Shown here: positions 45,933-58,026 of the stretch, one piece after another
Layout of the letters: the number at the start of each line of letters is the position of its first letter
How positions within the stretch are numbered: position 1 is the stretch's first letter
Source of the DNA: Perkinsus olseni
Taxonomy: Eukaryota > Perkinsozoa > Perkinsida > Perkinsidae
Reading direction: 5' to 3'
Assembly: GCA_013115135.1 (NCBI GenBank)
Contig: JABANP010000040.1
Location: 160,694-224,693 of the forward strand
DNA length: 64,000 nucleotides
Notes under the pieces: model-generated
Told to the model about the DNA's origin: nothing
Seen by the model: only the letters and a program-made list of their open reading frames with translations
Database searches by the model: none
Made by a program: the position numbers and the translations under genes

Positions 45933-48872
45933 CTACTCGCCCGAATCTTCGGACAGGCACTTCTGCGCGAGAAGCATGGCCTTAGCAGTAGACAACTTGG
46001 CTGGATCAACCTTTAACACATCAGAACCTACCTCGAGCAGCAGCTGGGGTGAAAGCAATTAGGGGGTATCACGAACCATGTAGTTTCAGTGGAGTCGTCT
46101 ACCATAGGCTGCCGACCTACACAAAGCCTTCCAAAAGTTCTCCAACTCCAACCATCGCTGCCGTGCCTGCGTCATGCTGCCGCACACACGCTCAAGCTGA
46201 TCCACCCCAAAGGTTCTCCTGAAGCGTACGTCGAGCCAATATCACTTCCCTCAGAAACTGACATATAGTGCTTGACCATTCGGTCAGTTATGAGATGGGG
46301 TTCGTCCGTGCTGCAGACCCTTTCCGTTGCTTCCTCGAACGCAGTCTCGGTCTGAGAGACAAATGCTGCAGTGGCCGGAACACAGGCGAGTCACGAACTC
46401 ACCGTCCTGCGATCACGAAGCTCCTCGACAACAGAAGCAACGCGAGCTTCCAATGGCAGCCCCGTCCCCGCCTCCCCGTCCAAGGCAGACTCGGCTGCAT
46501 CGAGCTGCTTGCGTATGGTGGTGAGCTCCCGCTCAGCGGCAAGTAGATATTTCAGTCTGCTCTCAACGGTCTCCATCGAAGCGAAGACGGCCAGGCCCTT
46601 GCAGGAGACTAAGTTGATGCAGAGAAGCTCATACATCTTACTTTCTGCTCGTCATGGGCAGTATCATTTTCAGCGTCCACGGGGCAAACAGTAGAAGTAA
46701 CAAATCTGATGAATTCGCGCATGCGTGGTAGTGCTGTATCCAATACCTAGGTCAACTTCCGCTACGACATCGTGAGAGCCCGGCTTCGACTCACGTCGCC
46801 GAGCTTCTTCAGAGCATCTGGTAGAATAGTTGGCTCGCTGATCTTGAGATGCCGACAGCAGTCCAGCAGCACTTGCTCCATCATAGAATGGTCCATCTCG
46901 GCCACAGCAACATCAGCGCCCAACTTGTGAGATTCCCTACAGAAAAAGGTCTCCGGACGACCACCGGAAAATGTTCAGAATGACGAGAGCAGCAACATCA
47001 ACAATAACAACGAGGACGACGACAACGGTAATCACAAGAACGACAAGAACAGTAACAGTAGCATTAACAAGCAAGATAATAACTAGTATAACAACAACAG
47101 CTTTTCAGTGGTCACGAGGCCCACTGGCACTGAGCAGCGTAAACCCCTTACTTGTCTCGCCGTATCATCTCCCTAACGTCGCCGTTGCGCCACCTGTCCC
47201 TCTCCTCGCGGCCCCTCTCGAGCCTCTCAATCTTATTCTTCAACAACTGCACTTCCCTCACCGTCGGGCGCTCGATCAGGGTGGCCTCCGCAGCCGCCAG
47301 CTCATGCCTCGCAGTATTCAGCTCCCGCTCGAATTCAGCAATCTGAACACAGTAACATACCAAGAAACGAGCAACATACCGGGAACCTCATCGCGGCGCA
47401 GAATCATGCGAAGGAACTACAGAAGCATATTGAATATTATCTTTTCTCATGATATCACCTAGTATGACCATCTATCATGCATAGAATGACGTATATAATC
47501 TGAAGGCACCCCATGGTGAGGGATATATGTATTACTATCGTATACGGTTAATAGTATTAGTATAGCGAGAGATTTTACACCAGAGCCCACCTTGCTCGAG
47601 TACTCCATCTCACACTCCTTCGCTCGGGCCTCTGCCTCTCGTCGTGCTGCTGTCTCCGCTCGAAGGGACTCCTCCAGCGCCTGTATCTACAACGGGACGA
47701 CGTCGCGAAGGCCTGTAAAGTCACCTTTCTCACCACATGCTCGTCACCATCGCCCACCGCCCGCTTAGACTTGCGGTCTGAGAGCAGTCGTAGCGGATCC
47801 TGACCGAGGGGCCCTCTCACCGCTGCCACACACCGAGTCCTCGTCAGGTCCCTCCGTGGTAGTGGACAGCTGCTTCTGAAGGCGACGGACCTCCTCCTCA
47901 GTCGCTAGTGGTGAGTTGACTAGCCAAGTCCTGCGACTGCCTCCCCGAGACGGTGATCTCTCTCTCGAGCTTCTCTATGCGTCGTCTGTATCTGACACTG
48001 GGAGATTCAGGCAAGAGTGAAAACGATGCTCATCATCGCAGGCACCGTACGGCTAACCAGCAGGACTCACACAGCAGCCAGCTCGTGAAGGAGTTGGAGG
48101 CTTCCTTGGCTCCTCGCCACTTTGTCACCGCTACAAACTGACTTCACCGCCTGAGCGCCCGAGGGATAAATCTTCAGCTCTCAACGAGCTCGAGCGGGAA
48201 AGGGCGAGGGCCCTTATTGTAATTCCAACTAGAACGCGCGAACGTTGACATCGGGCCATACAGCCCGCCAACGACTCAGTGCTGACTGGAACGTTGATCG
48301 ATGCATCGGTTGATAAAGTTGAAACGACCAAGCCGATTGAGCACCCTGGCCCCGAACATCCGGACCTTCTCAGCAAACTCTTTGTCCCTCTTTCTTCTCA
48401 TTTCCTCATCATCGGCCACCTTCTGCATCTGCATTTGAACATTATGACGCCTCTCCAAGTAGCTCCCGGCAAGCACCGTCTTTCTCATCCTATCGAGCTC
48501 CATCTCCTGTCGCTGGCATTGGTGGTGCAATCGTCTTATCTCGCCAGACTGCTGGGACTTCACCCTTTCCAATTCCTTCCTCCTCGCTCCGCTCGTTAGG
48601 GAGTTTGAAGAGTGCTCCACAACACCTACCAGAATTCTGTTCTTCACCACCTTCGACCTAAGATACGCACTTGCGTCTAGCTCCCTCCGGAGTTTCTCAA
48701 CCTCTTGCTGCAACTTCCAGTTCGATCTGCTCAGCTCTTTCAGTTTGGACGATTCTTTCGGAGAGTCGCGGCGAACGCTCGACGTTGTCGTCAATAGTTG
48801 CCGGTTCCGGACGCCGTACCTTGAAAAAGGCCCACTCACCAGGCTGAACCGTTCCCCCACGGAAAGATACAT
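45933..48872 (-). CDS. Long coiled-coil protein, multi-exon, unknown
   Basis: Starts at an ATG near 48,870 (MYLSVGERFSLV) and continues with heptad-rich segments: LKELSRSNWKLQQEVEKLRR, RRLHHQCQRQEMELDRMRKT and DDEEMRRKRDKEFAEKVRMF (48.75-48.3 kb), LQLLHELAAV (about 48.08 kb), RRIEKLEREITVSGRQSQDL (about 47.96 kb), EEVRRLQKQLSTTTEGPDED (about 47.87 kb), ALEESLRAETAARREAEARA (about 47.65 kb), FERELNTARHELAAAEATLI (about 47.3 kb), METVESRLKYLLAAERELTT (about 46.55 kb), and a last exon with KVDPAKLSTAKAMLLAQKCL ending at the stop 45,935-45,933. Exon borders are short-intron type, and only some are fixed. It resembles cytoskeletal or centriolar coiled-coil proteins, without a diagnostic domain. 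Confidence 0.5.
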
Positions 48873-49093
48873 CGGCCCTAGTCTAATTAAGCCGTACTGT
48901 CAGCGTTAGACTTCAAACTCACACACCCACATACGCATGTTCAACGAATTGAAGCCAGCGAGCACTCACTCTTGCAACACACTCATACAGGTCTCGAATA
49001 GTTTCCGGCCATCGACCAGCGTTGGCTCTCCTAACCGAGACGACCCAGCGATAACCGGGACCTAATCATGATGGTCGCTATTCGCGCTAAGTT

Positions 49094-49803
49094 CTACCAT
49101 ACCGCTTCGAAGCCGAGGGACCGCAGCTGCCGATTGTAACTAGCCCAAGAGTCTGCCCCTGGAGCATTGATGAGCCGGGAAGATTCTTGGGCTCCCTCAG
49201 GCGGCTGACTGCTGGAGCCCGGAACGTATTCGCCACCACCGATAGACGACACGCTGCCGGCCGATGAGGCCAAACTGCTAGAGCTGCTCGCAACGCTGAG
49301 TCGAACATCGTCACGCCGTGCCGACTCCTGCGGCACTTCAACAGGTGTTTTGCCAGCGGGTCGGTGATGGTGATGCCTCGGAGGACGGGGGCTTATGTGC
49401 TCGAATGAGGCATCATTCTTCGGCTTCTGCAAGATGCGCTATTGAGCTACATGCTGACGAATCTCGGGGCCTTACGAGAATCGTCCGGCTCTTCTCCAGC
49501 ACCTGCTGCAGCTTCGTGTTTAGTGAGCGTTCGGTCGGGGTTTGTTGAATGGATGAATCTGATCGACGATGGCGAGGAGCTAGGCTCCAATCTGAGACAC
49601 TTGTCGAGGTCACGGCGAACCGAAGTGACGAAGGGACCAAAGAGTTGCCCAGGCCAGCGATCTCGAGTCGTATGGCGCCCCTTGGGGGACTTACGTGTCG
49701 TCATCACCATGGAAGATCCAGCCGATATGCTTAGGGGTTGCAGACGGCTGCGCTGCGAAGGGCTGTGGGTGGTGTGGTGATGATAATATTGGCGATGACT
49801 CAT
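49094..49803 (-). CDS. Unknown Ser/His/Pro-rich protein
   Basis: ATG at 49,803 (MSHRQYYHHHTTHSPSQRSR), a likely GTAAGT donor after MVMTT, a second segment with RRDLDKCLRLEPSSSPSSI, and a third from about 49,430 with PRPPRHHHHRPAGKTP, a serine run and the C-terminus SYNRQLRSLGFEAVW ending at 49,094. Low-complexity and probably disordered; no domain recognised. Introns are inferred from frame changes. Confidence 0.4.
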
Positions 49804-51497
49804 TAATGTACTTTGCTAAAGCTAAATACATGCTGGTTGGCACGATATGAGAAGCTCCCCGGGTATGCTGTATCGAAGGTAAGGTTGTATAACTCTGCTT
49901 CCCGGGCTGCTGAACTCCGTAGGCCAAGAAACTTTATGACTGATCCAGCTCCGGCTTCCTTAGATAGCCAGGCTCCGAGCTCCCCAATCAAGCTTCTTGG
50001 CGAATTCTGAGCTAGAATTCGTGGCCATAGCCAGGCCAAGTAGCCTGTATGATTAATCCAGCTTGACTCGTAAGCCAGGCTCCGAGTCAGAGTCTCTGGC
50101 CGACCAACAGTCGACCGGTTGGCATTGGGAACCCAAGCAGCGAAGGAAACTGCCATGTGCCAAAGTGGAGAGTGTAGACTCTACACTCGGACCACACTGT
50201 AGACTACACTGTAGAGCTCACGTGCAAATAATGGGCCGAGCAGCGCCTCTTGTGCATGCGTGCTGATATCGTGCTGATTGATGCTGCTCATTAGCAGCCA
50301 TCGCGTTCTTGGTGTATCACACGAACACTGGCAGCCAACAGAAAGGACGACGAAGCCGTGGGCAATCAAAAAGACAAGTCGGACCGTGCTACGGCGATGT
50401 CACGAGGGTAGAGTTAGGTTGACCACCTCCAAAGCGGGGAGGACATTCTGGAGTCTGGATTCCGAGCCACGATCAGCTTAACTCCTTGCGAGTGCATGGA
50501 CAGCAGACCTTGGAGGCCTCAGAAGCAACAACATCTCATTGATCGATGAGGAGTGCTCGGCTACCCTCCATTCGCTTCTGCAACTCCGCGATCAATGATC
50601 GCTTTGTTGCTCACTGATGAACCGTCTAGTTCATTGTAGGGAGAGTCCTTTAGCCGCTGGAGACGGTTTCCCCGAACTGATCGCTCCGATTGAGATAGCT
50701 GGGCTTGTGGTACTCATCTGTACAGCGAGAGGAGGCCTTGCCTCTCACAGCAGTCGATGATCTGCTGCACCAGCTCACTCACTACGGACGGCTGCGCGGG
50801 GGGAGGGTGAAGATGTTGTATTCTGTTGTACAGTGTTGGGTGTTGCAGCAACACGCTGCCGTCAGGAATCATCTGCGTGGATTCGGATCCAAATACCATC
50901 CAGGGGTCAAGGAAGAGACAGTGTCCTCAATGAAAAGGGGGAGACAGAACCCTGAGTCACGAGGAGGAGTCTGCTCGGAGCTATACCGAGTTGCCAAGAG
51001 CGAACTGCAGCACAGAAGCAAGGCGACACCCCTCGACGAGTAAGAATTAACGGTGTCGTGCTGCCTGATGTAATACACCACAGAAGGTTGATGTGGAGCA
51101 GCCTGCTACCTCCAGTGCCTGCGTGCAGGGCCTCGTGACCCACAATTCCATCGCTCCATGACTGAACCCGTCCTCTCGCCTCTGCTGAGAGTCGTCTTGG
51201 GAACAATCCGTTCTCATCGCTCCGGGAGGCAGGTGGGGGGATGTTCCAAAAGCTTGAATGACCAGAACAATGGGACACAGAACTGGGATGACAGAACAAA
51301 CCATTCGGGACGGAGCGGTGTACAGGCTACGCTGTCTCTTGAAGCGAAATCACGCATGGCCTTGCACGCAAAATGCGTGCCGCAATGCACTTTCCAGTCT
51401 TCCCACAACAAGCGTAGTAGGCCGTAACCTCGGCGGTTGGGAGTAGTCTTTTCTGAGGTTCAGTTGAGTCTGAGCTCAAACACGCTTTGCAACCATC
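49804..51497. other. Repeat-rich intergenic stretch
   Basis: No gene supported. Contains repeated GCCAGGCTCCGAG segments (about 49,965-49,985 and 50,070-50,090) following related GATTAATCCAGC/GACTGATCCAGC sequence, and a palindrome-rich stretch at 50,170-50,215 (GTGTAGACTCTACAC and CTGTAGACTACACTGTAGAG). Several frames are open on both strands without family features. Confidence 0.4.
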
Positions 51498-51926
51498 ATG
51501 TCTCCTCTCGTCGCTGTGGCGTTGCTGATGAGTACCGTCGCTGCATCCTCTCTGAACAACGTATCCTTCACTAACACAGTCGGGAAGGGCGCTGGCTGCT
51601 TTCAAGTGATCCTCTGGAGCCGGGAGGGCGGTCTCATGGCCACGTACGTATCGCGATGCCGTTGGGGCGAGTACGGTCTGGAGTCCGGTCTTCTGTTCAA
51701 CGAGAAGCCAACAAATACATTCACAATTGACAGCACGGACGACGACACGGTGAAGAAGTATAATGAGTTCATCAATCAATCCAAGACAGGCTGCAACGAC
51801 TCCGTCACATTCGAGAAGGGTGATATGTATGAGTTCATGTATTACCCTAACTCGGGGAAGGGGACACTCGAGATCCCGATCGGTGGGGCTCTCAGGTGGT
51901 TCATCCCTGGTACCTGTCCTGGATAG
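51498..51926 (+). CDS. S2: small secreted four-cysteine protein
   Basis: Single-exon 142-aa member of the S family. Signal peptide MSPLVAVALLMSTVAASS; cysteines at 34, 54, 99 and 140 (spacings 20, 45, 41). Motifs are GCFQVILW, NTFTIDS, CNDSVTFEKGDMYEF, LEIPIGG and WFIPGTCPG. It is more acidic in the centre (STDDDTVKKYNEF) than S1. Its 3' flank, up to about 52,320, is duplicated behind the S7 remnant near 63 kb. Function unknown; secretion is predicted from the leader only. Confidence 0.8.
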   Translation: MSPLVAVALLMSTVAASSLNNVSFTNTVGKGAGCFQVILWSREGGLMATYVSRCRWGEYGLESGLLFNEKPTNTFTIDSTDDDTVKKYNEFINQSKTGCNDSVTFEKGDMYEFMYYPNSGKGTLEIPIGGALRWFIPGTCPG

Positions 51927-51958
51927 CTTCAGCCCTCGATCACTCCAAGGCCCTCCTT

Positions 51959-51975
51959 AATAAGAAGTTCTTATT
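51959..51975. terminator. Palindrome 3' of S2
   Basis: AATAAGAA-G-TTCTTATT, an 8-bp perfect inverted repeat with a one-base centre, lies 33 bp after the S2 stop. It contains an AATAAG-type hexamer close to a poly(A) signal. The role is inferred from position only. Confidence 0.4.
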
Positions 51976-53451
51976 TAAACTTAGATCTCCGGTGGGCCCG
52001 TGGGGAGCTAAACAGCTGCTCTGAAGCCTTCACCGTCCTATTCTCTTTTAGCTTATGTATGATTACTATAGTTATGAAGATTTGTGAGCCTCAGATGTGT
52101 GACTTGGCTTCTAGTCGGAGACTCCATGAGTACCTTGGCCGTATGATGATGCCAAGGGCTGAGAAAGGTGCCCTTGGCATTGCCCCGACAAGGGGCGCTG
52201 CCTTTTCACCAAGAATGCTGCTCGCTCAGAATTTCAAGATGCCGATTACTGTGAGTTCTCGTAGTTCACACGTACTTCAGCAGGCCCGATCGTATTGCGC
52301 TATGACGGATTAAGAATTCGTGAGACCACCAATTGAGCCCACCTCGCGTTCATACGCTCGTCTTTCCCATTTATTTATCGAGAGATAACGGTGGAGCGCC
52401 GAAGCTCATGTCTGCGCCCGCGGTCGCATTTTAGCTACTTTCGACTAACCTTATTGAATACCCAACTCAACAAACATCATGTTGGGTTAGAGTGGAGTAA
52501 GTCATCGATAAACCCCGGCAAAGCTTTCACTGGGCCAGAGGGGATCCGCCCTCAAGCAGGATGATATAGGATAGGAAGGTAGTCGCATACAGTGCTACGA
52601 TCGGCATGAGGCGTGTCCCTGGTAGTCCCTGAAGGTCCGGGCGACGGATCTTGTTTGAACATGCAAAGTCAAATACGCTTCGATCACTCAATAATCGACG
52701 ACAAGAGCGAAAGGAAACCCTGGTGGATGGATTAGAGAGGCCGCCTTTCCGCGCACAACATGCGCGAAGACAGCTTCACGATACTTCAAGGGTTGCGCTT
52801 CCCCGCATGACGACCACTGAGTGCCGGGTATCCGAGATAGGCTCCCTCACCTGTGTTTACGGGAATACAGTGCTAGAGGAGACAGGGCCGTCATTGTTGT
52901 CGAAGACTACGCTTGAATGCTCACACTGGAACCTCTCCTAGCATGCGAAGACGCAGAAGCAGTGCTTCTGGAGCACACTGCAGAAACGCCCCTTAGCCTT
53001 GAGTCAAGGCCCTTGACCAACGACATACCGGTGCCCTCTAGGAAACTATTGCATGAATTGAGTTGTCCGCGGGCGGGCCGTTCGCCCGCTGCCTCCACGT
53101 GCTGGGGCTACTCCAGTAAGACGATCATGGTTTTCATACCCAGCGGCTTCTTGCGGTCCTTCTTCGCGGAACTATTTTATCAAGGTCCTCAGGTTGGTTG
53201 CCGAATGACGCCGATCGTACGGATGCTCAACAAGCTGTTTACGACAGCAGCAGCAGCAGCACAGTAGAACAGGGCTCGTTGACGTCGAGTTCAGGACAGC
53301 GACGATTCAGGGGGCCAGTGCTCATCGGACGAGCACCATCCGCCCCGAGAAATTCGGCGTCACGATCATGTGCGCACGAAGCTCCTTCAGCACCCCACCC
53401 GGTCCAAGCAAAGATTCCAAGTGATTCAACATGATTCCATGATTCCCTCGA

Positions 53452-53889
53452 ATGAGCTCTTCAACCGTCGTGCTTCTCCTCGTTACTGCAGCGGTGCTAC
53501 CAAATTTGGACGGATTCGTCCCGGAGAATCCAGCTTTCAAAACAACATATGGTGATGGCGTCTGCTTCATGGTATACTGGCATTCCCACGGTCCTATAGT
53601 GAGCTACTATGCGAAATGCCCCTCTTGGTCCCCCGGGGTGACTGTATCGGCTAAACTTAATCTGACCGAAGGCCCCATGAACACCTTCGCACTAACAGCG
53701 GACGAGACCAACCGTAAGAATTACGAATCTTTCATCAAAGAAGCGAGGGAGTCCTGCCAGAAAAGCCCCAAGCTTGAGATAGGCGATACGGAGAAGATCA
53801 CGCATAAGCTAGGCCCCAAGGGTGAAACGCTCGAGGCCTCTATTGGTCTGATCAAGAGGATTTTCAGTCCCGGTTTTTGCCCTACTTGA
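53452..53889 (+). CDS. S3: small secreted four-cysteine protein
   Basis: 145-aa S-family member. Leader MSSSTVVLLLVTAAVLPNLD; cysteines at 38, 56, 102 and 143 (spacings 18, 46, 41). Motifs are VCFMVYW, SYYAKCP, NTFALTADE, KLEIGDTEKI and RIFSPGFCPT. It shares with S4 the SYYA/NYYAG segment after the first cysteine and the LEASIGLI strand, so S3 and S4 are closer to each other than to S2. Upstream DNA near 52.8-53.0 kb resembles the repeated module found before S4 and S6, at lower identity. Confidence 0.8.
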   Translation: MSSSTVVLLLVTAAVLPNLDGFVPENPAFKTTYGDGVCFMVYWHSHGPIVSYYAKCPSWSPGVTVSAKLNLTEGPMNTFALTADETNRKNYESFIKEARESCQKSPKLEIGDTEKITHKLGPKGETLEASIGLIKRIFSPGFCPT

Positions 53890-54028
53890 GTGGACCTATG
53901 AGTGGAGAGCGGTTTAGTGCTTTAGGCGTTCCCATCGCTTCACCCAGAGGCGACCGGCCTTACCGGCGCACAGAATTTCAAGTATTGTTTTTCGTACTCT
54001 TGGTCTCATCTCAGCTGTTGGGTCGTGC

Positions 54029-54047
54029 GTGCACGAATTTCGTGCAC
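54029..54047. terminator. Palindrome 3' of S3
   Basis: GTGCACGAA-T-TTCGTGCAC, a 9-bp perfect inverted repeat about 140 bp after the S3 stop, followed by two more partial copies of AATTTCGTGCA. Similar in kind to the hairpins behind S1 and S2. Confidence 0.4.
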
Positions 54048-54819
54048 ATGTAATTTCGGTAATTTCGTGCAACGAAATAGAGAGAAAGCGTTACATGAGA
54101 CGAAGTAGTGATATAGTAAAGGAAGATAGTCGCAGAAAGTCCTCCGATCTGGACAGTCATCCTCGGGGCGTGCCGTTGGTGGTCGCTCCAGAAGAAGTTC
54201 ATACAGACTTTATTGCCGGGCATCACACGCTCTGAGCTTATCGCCCTTCACTCGACCCGCGCGAGCGGATTCCGATATGGTTACACCCAACCACCAAGCC
54301 TTGCAATAACGGAAGTTAATCAATCTCCCGTGATCAGCTCGGAGGTCTTGAGAGGGACTTCAACACAACCACCGTGGTTGAACCACGTCGCGCAGCCATG
54401 CAGGACGATGAGTGTGGCAGGCTGCCACACTGGGCAGTCTACTAGGCATGAGAGAGGAAAATAGTGATAAGAGCACCAATGGCAAGTAGGCCCAGGACCA
54501 ACAACTATGATTGCAGGAACACAGACAGTTGGATGGTGAGAGGATGAACAGTGAGGGAGGGCCCAAGCAATACCGAGTCATCAGCAAGGGGGACGTATGG
54601 GTACGGCAGGTTCGATCTCCACTCCGTACCGGGAAATCGTGGCCACTCTCACCCGTCTCTGACGCGTAGAGCTAAGCTGGGAAAGAAGTCACTCACTACG
54701 CTAAGTAATCTGAGAACCCAGCTTTATGCATGGTTCTTACTATCCAATTGCAAAGTTATACCGTTCCGCTATAGCAGATGATGAAAAAATAGGCTTTCTT
54801 CCCAACCATCAATAGTGAT

Positions 54820-55320
54820 GTCCGTCCTCGTGGGACTGCATATTAACGAACTACTACAACAGTGGTCGCCGAAGGTCCGCGCGATCGATCTACTTTATTT
54901 GGAACGGGTAAATGTACATTGGCAACGGCCGTCTACTTTTGGGCTGTGTATTCGCCAACAGGCCGTGCTTTTTAAACGGAGCGTTGCATTTGTATGGCTA
55001 TGTTCAACAACCCTCGACGCGTACAACACCGTTGGTTTTCCTAGGCGTTGGTTGTTGTTTGGTTCGGTCGGTTGCTTTTTGGCCCTTTACATACTCAACG
55101 CCCAATTCTTTTTAACACTTGTTGCTTCTGTCGGGTGTTGTTCCTATTGCTCGACGTTGCTTTTTCTGCCAGTACATTATCAACAGTGGTGTTGCTCGAC
55201 CTCGTTCATCTAGGAACGATGTCTTTTACGGTAAAAGTCTCACCCGGTGTTTCCATTTCGGCATTCACTGATAGTTTCTCAGAAGCTGCTTTTCGGAGTT
55301 TAAGGGACAGCTTCTGAGAC
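54820..55320. other. T/G-rich low-complexity stretch
   Basis: Rich in GTTG/CAAC words with skewed base composition; a 133-codon plus-strand frame here is hydrophobic by composition only (Phe/Leu/Cys). I see no gene. Confidence 0.35.
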
Positions 55321-55479
55321 TCAGACGGATGTGCAAACCGTTCCTGCGTCCCTGCTCAACGAACTTAGTTGCCATGCAGCGCCGGGCCTATCATACAAGC
55401 CGTCGCAGCGGTACTCCGAGATTACTGCCAGCGACGGCGGGAGTACTACTCCCTATGAGGCTCATAGTATGAGCGAGTT

Positions 55480-55730
55480 CATCCGATAAGCTTCTTCGAG
55501 ACCTCACGCCGTGAGGCTCACGGGCATTTACTGGCGCTTGTGATACCCCAACTCCTCCGAAGTTTCGCACTTGTGGGCCACAAGCGTGAGGCTGTGGCTT
55601 GCAACAAGTTGTGGCAAATCGCCACGACTTGTGGCAAGCCTTCAGCTCACGGCCTCAACATGGACCAGTGAGTGGTGAGTCACCACTGGTGACCAGTCAC
55701 TGACCGCCAGTAGCCCGGAGCTACTCAACG
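55480..55730. repeat. Cluster of short inverted repeats
   Basis: Dense imperfect palindromes: repeated CTTGTGGC/GCCACAAG words (55,565-55,640) and an inverted repeat around CAGTGAGTGGTGAGTCACCACTGG (about 55,665-55,690). The cluster could fold extensively as single-stranded DNA or RNA. No coding frame explains it. Confidence 0.5.
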
Positions 55731-56682
55731 CAGTAGGCGTAGCCAATTTCGGCCCAGATTGAAATTCAAACTCAAAGCTGGGCAACGAACGTACGCGCCT
55801 GGCAGATACCATGCGCTTCTGGGGTCTTACCCGTTTTGGGCGAGCGCCATCTTGATCGCATGTGACTGCTATGTTAACTCTTCGTGAGAAGTAGCTAAAC
55901 CGAGTAATGCTCCGTGTTTCCTATATATTCAGCGAGTAGTTCTCGCGAGTACTCGCAAGCCAATCATATGATGGCACTCATATTCACTCTGGCTCAGTCC
56001 GTTAATTAACATGGTACGACACTCTACGACTACACCATCGACCCCACTGGAACCCTCGTCATCATCCTCACCGCCTTCCATTGACGATCACGACTTGCCG
56101 CCTGGAGTGGATGCACATTTGTGATGAATGGTGAGGGTTTTCAAGCGGTATCAACTACATATTTACTCTTCAGGTTTAATTGAAACTTTATTATGATCTT
56201 GCTCAAATTTCGTCTACTCCTGCAGTCTTTCACGGTGCCTCCCAGAGCCCGGAAACTACAAGTGCGTCGCTGTAGTAGTATTTCGTTACGGAATAGGCGT
56301 TTGCTTCTCAGGTTGAACTGCACTGATAATCCGTTACGCCGTGATGTGAAGAAGTTCTACAGTAAAACTAGCAGTCCTGAATCTATTTCTCCACAGCTCA
56401 GCTTTGTTGCGTACTTCACAGTAGACTGAGTCTACTAGACTCTACTCTTACCAGATAAATTGGCTGTGCGACTCGCTACTAGAGTCTAGTAACTAGACTA
56501 GTGATAGTATCACTGTGATACCAGATATGTGGTGAGATGCAGATAGTTAGGAAGACAGCGTCTTCAAGACAGTGCTTGATGTTGGACCAACATTGTTCTG
56601 CTAGTTGGTAAAACCTACGAGATAGTTCGAACTCATCACACCGCAAAGGCTCGTTAACACTAAGCTGCAAAAAAGTGAAGGT

Positions 56683-56750
56683 GTTGCAAAAGTAGAGGTG
56701 TTGACAAAGTACGTGTGTTGCCAGAGTACAGGAGTTGATAAAGTCGTTGT
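56683..56750. repeat. 17-bp tandem repeat, four copies
   Basis: Four head-to-tail 17-nt units of consensus GTTGNNAAAGTNNNNGT (56,683-56,699, 56,700-56,716, 56,717-56,733, 56,734-56,750), with a degenerate unit before and scattered GTTG...AAAGT words out to about 57,050. The period is not a multiple of three. Confidence 0.75.
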
Positions 56751-57289
56751 CCAAATTCCAACGTCTACAAAACTCATATGTTATGTAAGTTCGTCAAGTA
56801 CGCTTGTTGCAGGTGTTAACGAGTTTGCTATGCAAATGTGTTGGATTCGTCGCCCTGTTGTCAAAGTACCTATGGGATAATTTGACCCTAGTGAAATTCA
56901 ACCACTGTTGCAAAAGCTAATGCATGCGTTGATGAAGTTCACGGGCCAGTTGGAAAAGAATGCCATGTTGTAGAACAACAAGTTGCTAAATGTCACGTTG
57001 CCGAAGTAAATATTCCCGTTGCGAGTAGCTGAGTAGTTGCTAATGCACCGTGCATTATGCACGAACAAGGGTGGTCCACCAGAAGTAAATTACAGTTGTA
57101 CCGAAGCCACGGAAATATCGGGGATAATCCACAACCCAAGTCGGACGCAGGTCAGAGGTTCAGACCTATTGAAATAACGTGCGCGCCTAGCCCAGTGGGC
57201 TTAAAGCAAAGACTATCATCTGTCTCACAGAAACAGGCCAAATCTAGAGAAAGGCTAGCACGTGTGCACGCGGGATGTGCGACATGTCT

Positions 57290-57840
57290 CAGTCGAGCCT
57301 CAGGCTGAAGCGTCGCTCACTGATCCGTATTTAACATTCGATAAGAAGTGGTATTATGCTAAGCTCAGAGGAATACAGCACTCCGACACAGACCGGGCAA
57401 TGCTGCTCTCACGGAAGAAGTGACCTGCGCCTTCAGCTTTGGCTGACGCAAAAAGTCCGCGACGACGAATTATTTTAGTGCTTGGCTCTCGAAATCTTAA
57501 AGTGACAGGCCGTGACACTGTCCCTCACCTGTGTCTACCTGAAGACAGAGGTAGGAGACAGAGTCCTCAATGACGAGGTAAGCTCTACTCGCACCAGACG
57601 CAGATACAGAAGAACGCTGGAGGAGAGCACTCGAAGACTGACATGACGGTGAATCGAGTAAATATGTGAATCATTGTTGCTCGCGGGTATCCCGTACGCC
57701 TGCTGTGTCTGTGTCCTAAGATTCGCCCGTAAGATCACTAGCCTGCCGCTCTGCAATCCCTAGCAGTCTTCCATAGCTGCACGATTATAGGAGGAGTCTT
57801 CATGCCCGATGACCACTGATGCTGATGACTGAGAAGCTCA
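57290..57840 (+). promoter_or_regulatory. Repeated upstream module, copy before S4
   Basis: About 500 bp ending near 57,840 recurs at 60,810-61,360 (before S6) and 63,590-64,000 (window edge), with a weaker copy near 52,830 (before S3). Shared blocks include GCAATGCTGCTCTCACG, CTGGCTGACGCAAAA-type sequence, CACTGTCCCTCACCTGTGTCTAC, GGAGACAGA(A/G)TCCTC with a following GTAAGC/GTGAGC, GCGGGTATCCCGT and CATGCCCGAT. Conservation across copies suggests a shared promoter or untranslated first exon; a short coding exon cannot be excluded. Confidence 0.55.
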
Positions 57841-58026
57841 ATGAGCTGTTAGGAAAAGCATGATGATTCCGATGCTGACGTGATTGAGGACAGCGTGAAG
57901 ATTTGATGGAGCATCGTCTACCGGACGGGCACTACACGTCACGGGAGATGCGACGCTTTCGTGCTGTTTGCACGCCTCTCGTCCACTTCAGTCTGCCCTA
58001 GCCCGAATTTCCTCTAGAGCCTTCCC

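Noticed and set aside
54815..55213. 133-codon hydrophobic frame suggesting a membrane protein
   Set aside because: Hydrophobicity follows from the T/G-rich composition of the DNA; other frames of the same DNA look equally biased.
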